A DNA stretch of 64,000 bases. It comes from Bog-473 sp963828825. Its GTDB lineage: Bacteria > Actinomycetota > Acidimicrobiia > Acidimicrobiales > RAAP-2. The notes beneath the pieces are model-generated. The model saw only the letters and a program-made list of their open reading frames with translations, was not told the origin of the DNA and searched no databases. The position numbers and the translations under genes are program-made. The first letter of the stretch is position 1, and every line of letters begins with the position of its first letter. Positions 1 to 7,065 of the stretch are shown piece after piece. The stretch spans positions 496,001 to 560,000 of the forward strand of contig CAWHGF010000004.1 in assembly GCA_963828825.1 (NCBI GenBank). Direction: 5' to 3'.

Positions 1-5
1 TTCAT
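1..5 (-). CDS. Start codon of a further element gene leaving the window
   Basis: An ATG on the minus strand at 5-3 is preceded by a plausible ribosome site AAAGGA at 20-15, downstream of the stop of the 87-residue gene. Only the start codon is inside the window, so nothing can be said about the product. Its position suggests the minus-strand operon continues leftward. Confidence 0.35.
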
Positions 6-26
6 TATTGGGGGTCCTTTCAGTGT

Positions 27-290
27 TCAGTCGGCGAATGATTTCGCGTCGAGGTGCGGGCAGATGAATAAGAGCCCGCTGTCGGTGGCGGAGACCGGCT
101 CGCCCGTGAGGGTCTCGTACCCGCGCACCGTGAACTGCTCCTCATGGTCAGCATGGACGGCGACCATCCTCGAGCCGGTCTTCAGCTCGTGGTCGGATGG
201 CGGCTCGCGCAGGTCCCAGTTCTCGCTCGTGGCGCACGGGACGCAGACGGCGACGATCGCCCACTGCTGCATTGGAGTCGTTTTGCTCAT
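27..290 (-). CDS. Small hypothetical protein of the element operon (87 aa)
   Basis: The product is an 87-residue soluble protein with no signal peptide or membrane segment. It has a CxxC pair near the N-terminus (VCVPC) and a further Cys-Pro-His near the C-terminus (FICPHLD), which might bind a metal. I do not recognise the family. Its ATG overlaps the stop of the upstream HNH reading frame as ATGA (290-287), the same coupling used elsewhere in this operon, which is the best evidence that it is translated. Confidence 0.5.
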   Translation of the reverse strand: MSKTTPMQQWAIVAVCVPCATSENWDLREPPSDHELKTGSRMVAVHADHEEQFTVRGYETLTGEPVSATDSGLLFICPHLDAKSFAD

Positions 291-755
291 CGGGTGGCCT
301 TCCGTTGGACAGCACGCCGGCGTCGGGTGACCGATGCGGCGTACTGGCGGTTACATCTGCGATGCCATGGCACCGGAGTGTTTCGCTTGTCGTCCTGGTC
401 GTGAGACAAATCCCACGGTGTTCCCGGCTCGATCAGTCGGCCACAGCGGCCGCACGACCACACCGCCGGCTTTAACTCGGGGCTCCCAGCTCTTCCGGCG
501 TCGGTCGTGGGCGGCCGTGTAGCCACGCTGCTGCCTTGACGGCTGGATCCGGGGCGCTGACCGCCTGCGTGGTTGACCTGGCCGAGGACGGTCACGGCAG
601 GCGTCGCACAGTTGGTGCTGTGAGCTCGTCGCCGGCTCGTCGCACCTGGTGCAGAGCCGCACGGCCGGCTGCCTACCGGTCCTGATGCGCTTGAGCTTCG
701 CCTGGCGCAGGACCCACTCGCGGTTCTCCTCATACCAAGCGTGCCTGCTACTCAC
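287..755 (-). pseudogene. HNH endonuclease, frameshifted
   Basis: The N-terminal part in one frame (start 755, residues 1-99) contains CTRC and CDAC cysteine pairs and then the helix RGYTAAHDRRRKSWEPRV that precedes the core of phage-type HNH nucleases. The expected continuation CGRCGRLIEPGTPWDLSHD...HRRCNR is in the next frame and ends at 287. Removing one base near 455-457 (GTCGTGCGG to GTCTGCGG) joins them into one HNH protein of about 155 residues with both zinc cysteine pairs, the DLSHD histidine and the HRRCNR motif. Such nucleases commonly sit in phage and plasmid modules. The stop overlaps the next gene by ATGA. It is either a real frameshift mutation or a sequencing error; the identity as HNH is secure. 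Confidence 0.8.
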
Positions 756-1143
756 AGAGGCTCCTCACGGAATGTCCCAAAACGAGTGCGACCGAATCCG
801 GCCGAGAAACACCGCGACTTGAGCGAAACCCATTTGGGTGTGACCGAATGGCAGCTTGAAACCTCAAAATCCACGGAGAGAGAAAAAAACGACTACTTGG
901 GGAGTCCGTTCGACATATGGCAAGGTCGACCCCACCCCCCTATAAGTGCAGGTCACAGGTATATACGACATCATCGGGTCACGGGTCTGGTCGTGGCGGT
1001 AAGTCATCACTTCGCACCATTTCGCTGCCGTCGCCGCGCCAGTGCCGTGTGCTTCGCCTTGTTCTTCAGCGCCACGCTGTCCCGATGCTGGGCCACGCGC
1101 CGTCGCCCAGTCCTCGACGCCCGTTTGCCTGACGTGTGGCGGC
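756..1143. other. Non-coding spacer inside the element
   Basis: There is no convincing gene here; a plus-strand open frame (741-1181) has arginine/serine-rich shadow composition and no domain. The stretch is visibly less GC-rich than its surroundings and has an A-run at about 883-889. Two near-identical direct repeats, GTGYGACCGAAT, lie at 786-797 and 838-849, 52 bp apart. They would fit paired regulator sites for the HNH gene starting at 755. No promoter could be fixed confidently. Confidence 0.4.
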
Positions 1144-1341
1144 TCACGACGTCGCCACCGCGGCTAGTTGGCGGACGCTAAGGACGTGCTCGCAGCCAAA
1201 GTCCTGGCACCTCGAGCAAGAGAACCCGTCTTCGGCGCTCCAGTGAACATCGACGATGCCTTGTGGCCCACGCACGACAGCTGCCAACGCCGAGCCACTG
1301 CGCCACACGATCTGGATCTCGTCCTGGTCAAGGAGACTCAC
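1144..1341 (-). CDS. Small SWIM-like zinc-binding protein (65 aa)
   Basis: The 65-residue product contains CSRCQDFGCEHVLSV, which resembles the SWIM zinc finger (CxC...CxH followed by hydrophobic residues), here with CxxC instead of CxC. SWIM fingers bind DNA or protein and are often found beside ATPases. Its ATG overlaps the stop of the DUF3631 ATPase gene as ATGA (1341-1338), so it is probably translated with it and may be an accessory of the replication ATPase. The precise function is inferred only from context. Confidence 0.55.
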   Translation of the reverse strand: MSLLDQDEIQIVWRSGSALAAVVRGPQGIVDVHWSAEDGFSCSRCQDFGCEHVLSVRQLAAVATS

Positions 1342-2594
1342 GAGACCAACTCGCCTTGTGACGGTGTGACGGATGTGACGTTCCCATAGCCAGCCACACC
1401 TACGGTTGTGACGTTCCCTGTTAACGAAGCTTCTGTCTCGTCTCTCTGTAATACCGTCACATCCGTCACATACCTGGTCCAGGGGTCAAAGAGGTCTGCT
1501 CGGGCATAACCCTTCGACGTACGGTCGCCGATACGAACGGTGCGCGGCTTGACCTCGTACTTGCCCAGACGACGGGCCAGACTGCGCGAGTCGAGAGCCT
1601 TGCCGCGGATGTCGGCCCATGGCGCATCCTCAATGGCAATCAGGGCCGAGATGAGGTCGTCGGTGAACAAGTGGTCCGGGTCTGCATGCTCGCTGAACAC
1701 GGTTCGCAGATCTGCCAGTAGCCGGATACCGAGGCTAGGAGAGGCTGCCTTAGTAGCCGTCACAAGCGTCACACCGGCACACCTGGCACGCTCAGGCCAT
1801 GCGCCGGCGGCCATATCAGCGATCGCCAGGAGCGGTTCCCAGATGTCAGCGTCACGGTCCTCGATCCCAAACGGCATCTCGGGCCACGAGGTAATGGTCG
1901 GCACCGTCGACGCCCATTCCGTCAGGGCGTCACGGATCGTGTGTCCTTCAGGAGCACACAGACGGTGTCGAAACGGCTCGACCTGCTCGTCAGGAGATCG
2001 CCGGCGCATGCGAACGACGACGGAGCGACTCATGAGCGTGTCGGGCAGATCGTTGAGCCAGGCGAGCGCTACGGCACAGTAGGCATCCAGCTCTTCGGTG
2101 AGAACGGTCTTGCCACGCACCACACATCGCCCAGCGACGGCTCCACGCCGGTGCCCGGCGTTTAGCAGACCACGAATATCCTCGTTCTCCTTGGCGCGCG
2201 GCCCAAAGACGGTGTCGATCTCATCGAAGAGGATCGTGGGCAGCCCTTCCTCGTCGGCGACTTTGCGGAACAGGTAGGCGGAAGTCGTGTTCACCGCGTG
2301 CACCGGACGTGGCACGAGTGGTTCCGTTGCTTCAAGTGCCCTGGACTTCCCGCTGCCTGGTTCGGGTGAGAGGAACGAGATCCGCGGTGTCGATTCCCAC
2401 AGGTCCATCAGATGGGCGTGAACGACCCAGAGCGCATGTGCCACTCGAGCGTGCTCACTCGGGTATGCCACGAACCTGCCCAAGTAGGTCTCGATCTGCT
2501 CGAGCAGCTCGTCCAATCGATGAACCGTCAATACCGGCTCGACCGCCGCCGTGGGCAGCGCGATTCCGGCACGGATCTCTGCAGCGATCGTCAT
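1338..2594 (-). CDS. DUF3631-type ATPase/helicase-like replication protein
   Basis: The 418-residue protein has a Walker A loop (SPEPGSGKS, about residues 76-84), a Walker B strand (ILFDEID, about 121-127) and the arginine-rich DTLMSRSVVVRMRRR segment typical of DUF3631 ATPases. These replace or accompany the helicase of actinobacterial phages and integrative plasmids and usually follow a Prim-Pol domain. Start 2594 is chosen over 2654 because this ATG overlaps the Prim-Pol stop as ATGA. The C-terminus contains repeated VT-x-VT segments encoded by TGTGACG repeats. It probably unwinds or loads onto element DNA together with the Prim-Pol encoded upstream. Confidence 0.85.
   Translation of the reverse strand: MTIAAEIRAGIALPTAAVEPVLTVHRLDELLEQIETYLGRFVAYPSEHARVAHALWVVHAHLMDLWESTPRISFLSPEPGSGKSRALEATEPLVPRPVHAVNTTSAYLFRKVADEEGLPTILFDEIDTVFGPRAKENEDIRGLLNAGHRRGAVAGRCVVRGKTVLTEELDAYCAVALAWLNDLPDTLMSRSVVVRMRRRSPDEQVEPFRHRLCAPEGHTIRDALTEWASTVPTITSWPEMPFGIEDRDADIWEPLLAIADMAAGAWPERARCAGVTLVTATKAASPSLGIRLLADLRTVFSEHADPDHLFTDDLISALIAIEDAPWADIRGKALDSRSLARRLGKYEVKPRTVRIGDRTSKGYARADLFDPWTRYVTDVTVLQRDETEASLTGNVTTVGVAGYGNVTSVTPSQGELVS
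1365..1470. repeat. TGTGACG repeat cluster with a 16-bp inverted pair
   Basis: Within the 3' end of the DUF3631 gene, TGTGACGGATGTGACG at 1365-1380 is repeated as its exact reverse complement at 1455-1470. Further TGTGACG copies lie at about 1356-1363 and 1407-1413, and CCGTCACAAGCGTCACACC lies near 1756-1774. The units encode the VT-x-VT segments of the protein. They look like direct and inverted iterons embedded in a replication gene, although a purely protein-level repeat is also possible. Confidence 0.5.
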
Positions 2595-3409
2595 CGCGTG
2601 GCCCTCGGCTTCGCGAGTCCGGCATTCAACCCAGAACGGATGGTCATCACGCATTCGGCGTCGGTCAATCCGGCCCTTGCGCCGGCCACACTCAACTTGT
2701 CGATGACCTCGTCCAGATCCAGTTCACCAGTGGCCACAAGCTGGCCCATGGCGAACGCAGCCCTGTTAAGGGTGTCGTTTCGCTCCCCCTCCGGCGCCAA
2801 TACCACCCGGCCGAGCTCGCTCTCGAGGGCGCGCTGGCCGTACGGGCTTGAGGAGCCGGTACTGGGGTCGTTCGAGGCGGTCGAGCTGGATTTCGTCGTG
2901 AGTAGGTCGACAAGCCAGGCAGGCGCTGGTTCGAGTGCCTGCTCTTCCGGCGAGATGACCCACTCATAGCGCCGGCCGTTGGCACCGATCGATGGAGGCG
3001 CAACGACGTAGCCACCGTCGCCGCGGAAGTCGATCTTTGACTTGAGAGATCCTCTTTTGTTGCCCAGCCCCGTCGGCTGGTAGTAGTAGTAGTGCAGTCC
3101 GCGTCGCGTCGTCTCGACGACAGGCGCTGAAGGCAGGCAGCACCCCGCCTCGGCGATCATGTGAACCAAGGACTTGAGTCCCTCGTCGCCGTCAACGTCG
3201 AGGACATCAAAGCTGATGCCCGTTCGGAGGCCGATATTTGCGTCGGGCACGAGCCCCCACCATCGTTTGATGGTCTCGGGATCGGTGGTGGCGTTGTGGA
3301 GGCCACTAGGTACCAGGCGCCCGATCGGCTTTTTGTCTCCCTGCTTGACTGGGAAGGCGGGCCGGCCGCGAGCCGCGTATTCGAGGGCGGCGTCAAGCAT
3401 GGTCGTCAC
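2591..3409 (-). CDS. Bifunctional DNA primase/polymerase (Prim-Pol) domain protein
   Basis: The 272-residue protein matches the N-terminal Prim-Pol family of mobile elements. It starts with the family pattern ALEYAARGRPAFPV...KKP, has the metal-binding acidic motif FDVLDVDGDEG (Asp71 and Asp73), a following histidine (RRGLHYYYY, His106) and the nucleotide-binding strand FRGDGGYVVAPPS (about 128-140). It would prime and extend DNA during element replication. A GTG start at 3409 overlaps the stop of the 47-residue zinc-ribbon gene, and its own stop overlaps the ATPase ATG. In related elements this domain and the DUF3631 ATPase are often fused; here they are separate, coupled genes. Confidence 0.9.
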   Translation of the reverse strand: MTTMLDAALEYAARGRPAFPVKQGDKKPIGRLVPSGLHNATTDPETIKRWWGLVPDANIGLRTGISFDVLDVDGDEGLKSLVHMIAEAGCCLPSAPVVETTRRGLHYYYYQPTGLGNKRGSLKSKIDFRGDGGYVVAPPSIGANGRRYEWVISPEEQALEPAPAWLVDLLTTKSSSTASNDPSTGSSSPYGQRALESELGRVVLAPEGERNDTLNRAAFAMGQLVATGELDLDEVIDKLSVAGARAGLTDAECVMTIRSGLNAGLAKPRATR

Positions 3410-3549
3410 GACTCCGCCTCAAGCGGCGCCGGCGCGTACGCACAGAGCCGGTCGAAACACCTGCGGCAGATGCCACCCTTGCCCAGCGCTGCGGAGCGGT
3501 GGCAGGTCGAGCACGGCCCTCGTTCGGCGCTCTGGAGGATCGTCGGCAT
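3406..3549 (-). CDS. Tiny zinc-ribbon protein (47 aa)
   Basis: Conceptual translation gives 47 residues with two CxxC pairs (CSTC at 13-16 and CRRC at 28-31), an obvious four-cysteine zinc ribbon. The ATG overlaps the stop of the upstream gene (ATGA, 3549-3546 region) and the stop overlaps the GTG of Prim-Pol (3409-3406). This places it tightly inside the translationally coupled operon. Such mini zinc ribbons often accompany phage primases and may bind DNA or the primase; the function here is inferred. Confidence 0.65.
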   Translation of the reverse strand: MPTILQSAERGPCSTCHRSAALGKGGICRRCFDRLCAYAPAPLEAES

Positions 3550-3800
3550 CACGCGCCCGCCAGGTCGAAGACGCGGAACTGGCCGCCGCAGCCCGGATGG
3601 GTCGCTGGCCGTCGCAGGGCAACGCCAGCGAACGTGATCCGCACACCCGCAGTCGTCCGGCGGATTCGCCCCGTCCCCTTAGCGCCACACCGCTCGCACT
3701 GGAGCAGGGCGTCACGGGGCGCGCCGATCCCGCCCCCGCTGCCTGGGGACCTGCGTCGTGGAGCTGCGTCCGGCTCAAGGCCGGGCGGACTGTGGGCCAC
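3549..3800 (-). CDS. Small zinc-ribbon-like protein (83 aa)
   Basis: The central part has CERCGAKGTGRIR and a later HPGCGGQFRV, a C-x2-C ... H/C pattern suggesting zinc binding. The first 30 residues are proline/glycine/arginine rich and probably disordered. GTG at 3800 follows the excisionase stop (3801-3803) directly, and its own stop overlaps the next ATG, so it belongs to the same operon. I do not recognise a named family; a nucleic-acid-binding accessory is likely from context. Confidence 0.5.
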   Translation of the reverse strand: MAHSPPGLEPDAAPRRRSPGSGGGIGAPRDALLQCERCGAKGTGRIRRTTAGVRITFAGVALRRPATHPGCGGQFRVFDLAGA

Positions 3801-3986
3801 TTAGACCGTCGCTTCCACCCGGCCGGATTCCGCCCTTGCATCGACCTCGGCCAGATCGAAGAGGATCCGGCCGTCGACCTTGTAGAAGGGCACACGGTGC
3901 TCGGCGACCCAGCGGCGAGCTCGACGTTCGCTCACCCAGGACCGTTCCTCGGTCAGCTGCTTGATGGTGACGAGTTGCTTCTGCAT
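3801..3986 (-). CDS. Excisionase-like helix-turn-helix protein
   Basis: About 61 residues: MQKQLVTIKQLTEERSW...RRARRWVAEHRVPFYKVDGRILFDLAEVD, the arrangement of small MerR/excisionase HTH proteins (DNA-recognition helix followed by a G-R-I-L-F wing). It would direct integrase toward excision or regulate the element. A longer start at 4004 (67 aa) is possible. The ATG at 3986 is preferred because a -10 like TACACT lies exactly 7 nt before it, giving a leaderless transcript. It is the first gene of the minus-strand operon and is divergent from the HTH gene at 4070. Confidence 0.75.
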   Translation of the reverse strand: MQKQLVTIKQLTEERSWVSERRARRWVAEHRVPFYKVDGRILFDLAEVDARAESGRVEATV

Positions 3987-3993
3987 GTGGATT

Positions 3994-3999
3994 AGTGTA
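3994..3999 (-). promoter_or_regulatory. -10 element of the element operon (leaderless)
   Basis: TACACT on the minus strand ends 7 nt before the ATG at 3986, the spacing of leaderless actinobacterial promoters. A weak -35 (GTAGAC) lies about 16 bp upstream. It drives the excisionase/primase operon and faces the promoter of the divergent gene. Confidence 0.5.
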
Positions 4000-4032
4000 G
4001 CCATGGCTACGCCACGTCTACGCCGTTTGCCT

Positions 4033-4062
4033 TTGACATTATGGCGCAGGGTTGGCTACCCT
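4033..4062 (+). promoter_or_regulatory. Promoter TTGACA / TACCCT (leaderless)
   Basis: A perfect -35 TTGACA (4033-4038) is followed after 18 bp by TACCCT (4057-4062), which lies 7 nt before the ATG at 4070. This fixes the start of the downstream gene at 4070 rather than at the upstream TTG (4052), which lies inside the promoter. Confidence 0.65.
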
Positions 4063-4069
4063 ATTCGAC

Positions 4070-4597
4070 ATGGACCTGACCTTCTCCTACCGAGAACCCA
4101 CCGAGAACCTGACCACGCTGGCCGACGGAACGCCCTTCCCGGCCGGGATCAATCTCACGGTGATCCGAACCGGGGTCGAGCCGATCATCGAGCTGACGCT
4201 CGAGGTCGAGGTGGGCCGACCTGTGCTGGCGAGGTTTGCCCTCAGGCGGCGCGGGCCAGCTGGTCGCCCGCTCACCGCTACTGAGATCCACAACACGAAG
4301 GTCAGCGAGATAGTCGACGCAGCGATTCGATCGGTGGCGGCGTCTGCACTTGTCAGTGCCGATGCAATCCACGATCCAGCCGCGGGCGACCAGGGGGCCG
4401 GACAACGCGCTAGCGACCTTGCACGCGGTCGGCGCGGGCCTACCGAACGTCAGCTAGAGCTAGCAGCCGGCATCGCAAAGGCGAACAGGTACAACCCACG
4501 CAAGGAGGTCGCCAGCCAGCTCTACGTCTCCGAACGCACGGCAAGCAGATGGATCGCGCTCGCCAAAGACCACGGCTACGACACTGGAGAGGAATGA
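4070..4597 (+). CDS. Element protein with C-terminal helix-turn-helix
   Basis: A 175-residue protein. The N-terminal ~95 residues form a strand-rich domain I do not recognise (YREPTENLTTLADGTPFPAG...). The C-terminal ~50 residues, TERQLELAAGIAKANRYNPRKEVASQLYVSERTASRWIALAKDHGY, form a clear HTH of the resolvase/transposase-like kind. A linker rich in Ala/Gly/Arg joins them. Genes of this layout commonly precede integrases in actinobacterial elements. Its stop lies one base before the integrase ATG (4599), so the two are probably co-transcribed and it may regulate integration. Confidence 0.65.
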   Translation: MDLTFSYREPTENLTTLADGTPFPAGINLTVIRTGVEPIIELTLEVEVGRPVLARFALRRRGPAGRPLTATEIHNTKVSEIVDAAIRSVAASALVSADAIHDPAAGDQGAGQRASDLARGRRGPTERQLELAAGIAKANRYNPRKEVASQLYVSERTASRWIALAKDHGYDTGEE

Positions 4598-4688
4598 CAT
4601 GGCCAGCATCGACAAGGTAAGTGTGGGATGGCGTGCTCGTTGACGCACGCCAGAGGGCGCCTCGAGGTCGAAGACGTTCCAGCGGAAG

Positions 4689-5726
4689 GTGGACGCCGAA
4701 CGGCACCTCACGTCGGTTCAGCACTCGAAGCTCACGGGCGCCTACGTGGACACCAGCGCCGGCCGCGTGACGTTCAAGGCCTTCGCTGAGGGATGGCGGG
4801 TTGCGCAGGTCCACCGGCCGTCTACAGCCGCCCAGATCGAAACCAACCTTCGCCGCCACGTCTACCCGCGGATCGGTGACCGCCCGATCGGTTCCATCCG
4901 ACCCAGCGAGATTCAGACGCTCGTGAAGTGGCTGGCCGCCGGCGACGAGGCGCGAGAGCCGCTTGCCCCGTCCTCGATCGCACTCACGTACGGATGGGTG
5001 AGGACCGTCTTCAGGGCGGCACTGGCAGACCGGATCATCGCCGAGACCCCCTGCCAGAACGTGTCCCTACCCGCCGTCGATGACAAGCACATCACTCCCC
5101 TGCCGGTCGAGACCGTCGAGAACCTCATGGACGCGGTCCCGGACCGATACCGGGCGCTCATCGTCCTCGGCGCCGGAACGGGTGTCAGGATCTCCGAGGC
5201 GCTGGGTCTCACGAATGACCGCATCAACTGGCTCCGGCACGAGGTAACCATCGACCGCCAGCTGGTCGGCCATCGGCAAGGTGAGCCGGTGTTCGGCCCG
5301 GTCAAGGACAAGAAGAACCGTCCGCGGACCATCCCCCTCCCTCAGACCGTTGTCGACGAGCTCGCCGCCCACGTAGCTCGCTATGGCCTCGGCCCAGCTG
5401 AGCTTCTCTTCACCGGAGTGCGCGGAGGCCCGATCCTTCGCCAGACGTTCTCCGAGATGTGGATCGCCGCTGCTGGGTCGCTCGGCATCCCGCTCGGCAA
5501 CGGGTACCACCAGTTGCGGCATTTCTACGCCAGCACCCTCATCGCGAACGGGGTGTCCGTGAAGGTGGTCCAGAAGAGGCTCGGCCACGCCACCGCCAAG
5601 ATGACGCTCGACGTCTACGCGCACCTCTGGCCCGAAGACGAAGACCGGACCCGCGACGCCATCGACGCCATCCTGCCGACCAGGCATGACACAAACGTGA
5701 CACGCGACGCCGGTAAAACGGGGTAA
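4689..5726 (+). CDS. int: Tyrosine-type site-specific integrase
   Basis: The phage-integrase family catalytic residues are all present: Arg167 (GTGVRISEAL), His274 and Arg277 (HQLRH), His300 (LGHAT) and nucleophile Tyr310 (DVYAHL), after an N-terminal SAM-like core-binding domain (about 25-115). Start here is the GTG at 4689. The natural N-terminus appears to begin at ATG 4599 (MASIDKVSVGWRAR, then RTPEGASRSKTFQRKVDAERHL in the same frame) but is interrupted by TGA at 4641-4643 where Trp is expected. The product may therefore lack its ~30-residue arm-binding N-terminus, or the stop is an error. It integrates and excises the element. Confidence 0.9.
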   Translation: MDAERHLTSVQHSKLTGAYVDTSAGRVTFKAFAEGWRVAQVHRPSTAAQIETNLRRHVYPRIGDRPIGSIRPSEIQTLVKWLAAGDEAREPLAPSSIALTYGWVRTVFRAALADRIIAETPCQNVSLPAVDDKHITPLPVETVENLMDAVPDRYRALIVLGAGTGVRISEALGLTNDRINWLRHEVTIDRQLVGHRQGEPVFGPVKDKKNRPRTIPLPQTVVDELAAHVARYGLGPAELLFTGVRGGPILRQTFSEMWIAAAGSLGIPLGNGYHQLRHFYASTLIANGVSVKVVQKRLGHATAKMTLDVYAHLWPEDEDRTRDAIDAILPTRHDTNVTRDAGKTG

Positions 5727-5746
5727 ATGGCGGTTAGCGCCGGTAA

Positions 5747-5767
5747 GCCCTAATCCCAGCCCAGGGC
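5747..5767 (+). terminator. Possible terminator after the integrase
   Basis: GCCCT (5747-5751) can pair with AGGGC (5763-5767), followed by GCATTTTC. The stem is only 5 bp and the T-run is short, so it is a weak candidate that would end transcription between the element and the metabolic genes. Confidence 0.25.
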
Positions 5768-5804
5768 GCATTTTCGTACGTTTCCCCAGGGCAGTCGACG
5801 TTCC

Positions 5805-5818
5805 TGACGATAGTGTCA
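5805..5818. promoter_or_regulatory. Palindromic operator TGAC-N6-GTCA, site 1
   Basis: TGACGATAGTGTCA lies 7 bp before the ATG of the amidohydrolase at 5826 and overlaps a candidate -10 (TAGTGT, 5811-5816). A repressor bound here would block transcription. Confidence 0.6.
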
Positions 5819-5825
5819 CCTTCGC

Positions 5826-7064
5826 ATGGGAACCGTCTACACAGGGCCTGCGCCCGGCCGGGCCACGCTGCTCCCCGACCCCGAGCCGAGGCCGATCCGG
5901 ATGCCGGTGATCTCGGTCGACGACCACCTCATTGAGCCGCCGGACCTGTTCGAGGGTCGCCTGCCCGCCGCGCTCGCCCCCGGGGCGCCACGGGTGGTCG
6001 AGCAGGAGGACGGAACCCAGAGCTGGGTCTTCGAGGGAAATCGCTATCCCAACGTCGGGCTGAACGCCGTGGTGGGGCGGCCGCGTGCGGAGTGGAGCAT
6101 GGAGCCGGCCCGCTTCGACGAGATGCGGCCCGGCTGCTTCGACATCGAGGCCCGCATTCCGGACATGGACCGCGCCGGCATCTGGGCCTCGTTGTGCTTC
6201 CCCTCGCTCGTGTCGGGGTTCTGCGGCGCCGTCTATTCGCGGGCGGAGGACAAGGACCTGGGGCTGGCCTGTCTGCGCGCCTTCAACGACTGGCACCTGG
6301 AGGTGTGGGCGGGGAGCCATCCGGAGCGCATCATCCCCCTGCAGCTTCCCTGGCTGGCCGACGTCGAGGTGGGTGCCGCCGAGGTGCGGGCCAACCAGGC
6401 CCGCGGCTTCAAGGCCGTGAGCTTTCCCGAGTTCCCGGCCCAGCTGCAGCTGCCCTCCATCTTCAGCGGCCACTGGGACCCCTTCTTCGCCGCCTGCGAG
6501 GAGACCGGCACCGTCGTGTGCCTGCACACGGGCTCGTCGTCGTGGGCCCCGCTCCCCTCGCCCGACCCCCCGTTCGAGCTGCTGCCCACCGTCTTTCCCG
6601 TGAACGCGCTGCTGGCGGCCGGTGAGTGGCTGTGGTCGGGCGTGCCGCTGCGCTTCCCCGGACTGCAGGTGGCGCTGTCCGAAGGCGGCATCGGGTGGGT
6701 GCCGATGCTGATGGACCGGGCCGACTACGTCCTGGGACACTCGGCATCGGGAACCGAGAGCAGCGCCTGGCCCTCGGACATGCTCCCGAGCGAGGTGCTC
6801 CGGCGCAATTTCTGGTTCTGCTCCATCGACGACCCGTCCGCCGTGGCACAGCGGCACGTGATCGGCCTCGACCACATCATGGTCGAGAGCGACTACCCGC
6901 ACGCCGACTCGTCCTGGCCCGACACCCAGAGTGTACTGGCCGCAACCTGGGGCGCGATCCCCGACGACGAGCTGCGGGCCGTGGCCGGCGGCAACGCCAG
7001 CCGGCTCTTCCGCCACCCGCTCCCGCCCGCCGACGACTGGCGCACGCCGGCACCGGTCCCCTGA
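5826..7064 (+). CDS. Amidohydrolase family protein (amidohydrolase_2 TIM barrel)
   Basis: A 412-residue protein with the metal-dependent TIM-barrel pattern: SVDDHLIEPPDLF (first strand, residues ~30-42), NDWHLEVW, a central CLHTGSSS histidine, LSEGGIGWVP and the C-terminal MVESDYPHADSSWPD aspartate motif. This family includes decarboxylases and C-C hydrolases of ring-fission products as well as hydrolases; the substrate is unknown. It is closely similar to the protein at 54715. ATG 5826 gives a 25-residue extension before the domain; ATG at 5901 (MPVISVDDH) is an alternative start. The next amidohydrolase begins 1 nt after its stop, forming a two-gene operon. Confidence 0.85.
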   Translation: MGTVYTGPAPGRATLLPDPEPRPIRMPVISVDDHLIEPPDLFEGRLPAALAPGAPRVVEQEDGTQSWVFEGNRYPNVGLNAVVGRPRAEWSMEPARFDEMRPGCFDIEARIPDMDRAGIWASLCFPSLVSGFCGAVYSRAEDKDLGLACLRAFNDWHLEVWAGSHPERIIPLQLPWLADVEVGAAEVRANQARGFKAVSFPEFPAQLQLPSIFSGHWDPFFAACEETGTVVCLHTGSSSWAPLPSPDPPFELLPTVFPVNALLAAGEWLWSGVPLRFPGLQVALSEGGIGWVPMLMDRADYVLGHSASGTESSAWPSDMLPSEVLRRNFWFCSIDDPSAVAQRHVIGLDHIMVESDYPHADSSWPDTQSVLAATWGAIPDDELRAVAGGNASRLFRHPLPPADDWRTPAPVP

Positions 7065-7065
7065 C

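Larger units (their letters stand above)
1..5726. mobile_element. Right part of an integrated mobile element (integrase, excisionase, replication genes)
   Basis: A tyrosine integrase at the right end and an excisionase-like HTH protein flank a compact minus-strand operon of replication-type genes (Prim-Pol, DUF3631 ATPase, tiny zinc-ribbon proteins, HNH nuclease). Nearly every gene pair in this operon overlaps by 4 bases. The element runs off the left edge, so its left end and attachment repeat are not visible. The right boundary is set just after the integrase because metabolic chromosomal genes begin at 5826. No capsid or terminase gene is visible, so an integrative plasmid-like (AICE or satellite type) element is as likely as a prophage. 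No tRNA was found beside the integrase. Confidence 0.8.

Noticed and set aside
741..1181. Plus-strand open frame of 146 codons in the element
   Set aside because: Arg/Ser-rich composition, no domain, no ribosome site and opposite to the operon; it overlaps the end of the coupled SWIM-like gene.
4052..4069. TTG start for the HTH gene at 4052
   Set aside because: It falls inside the TTGACA/TACCCT promoter; the ATG at 4070 has the leaderless spacing.
5727..5825. tRNA or attachment site after the integrase
   Set aside because: No tRNA cloverleaf could be seen, and without the left end of the element no attachment repeat can be identified.
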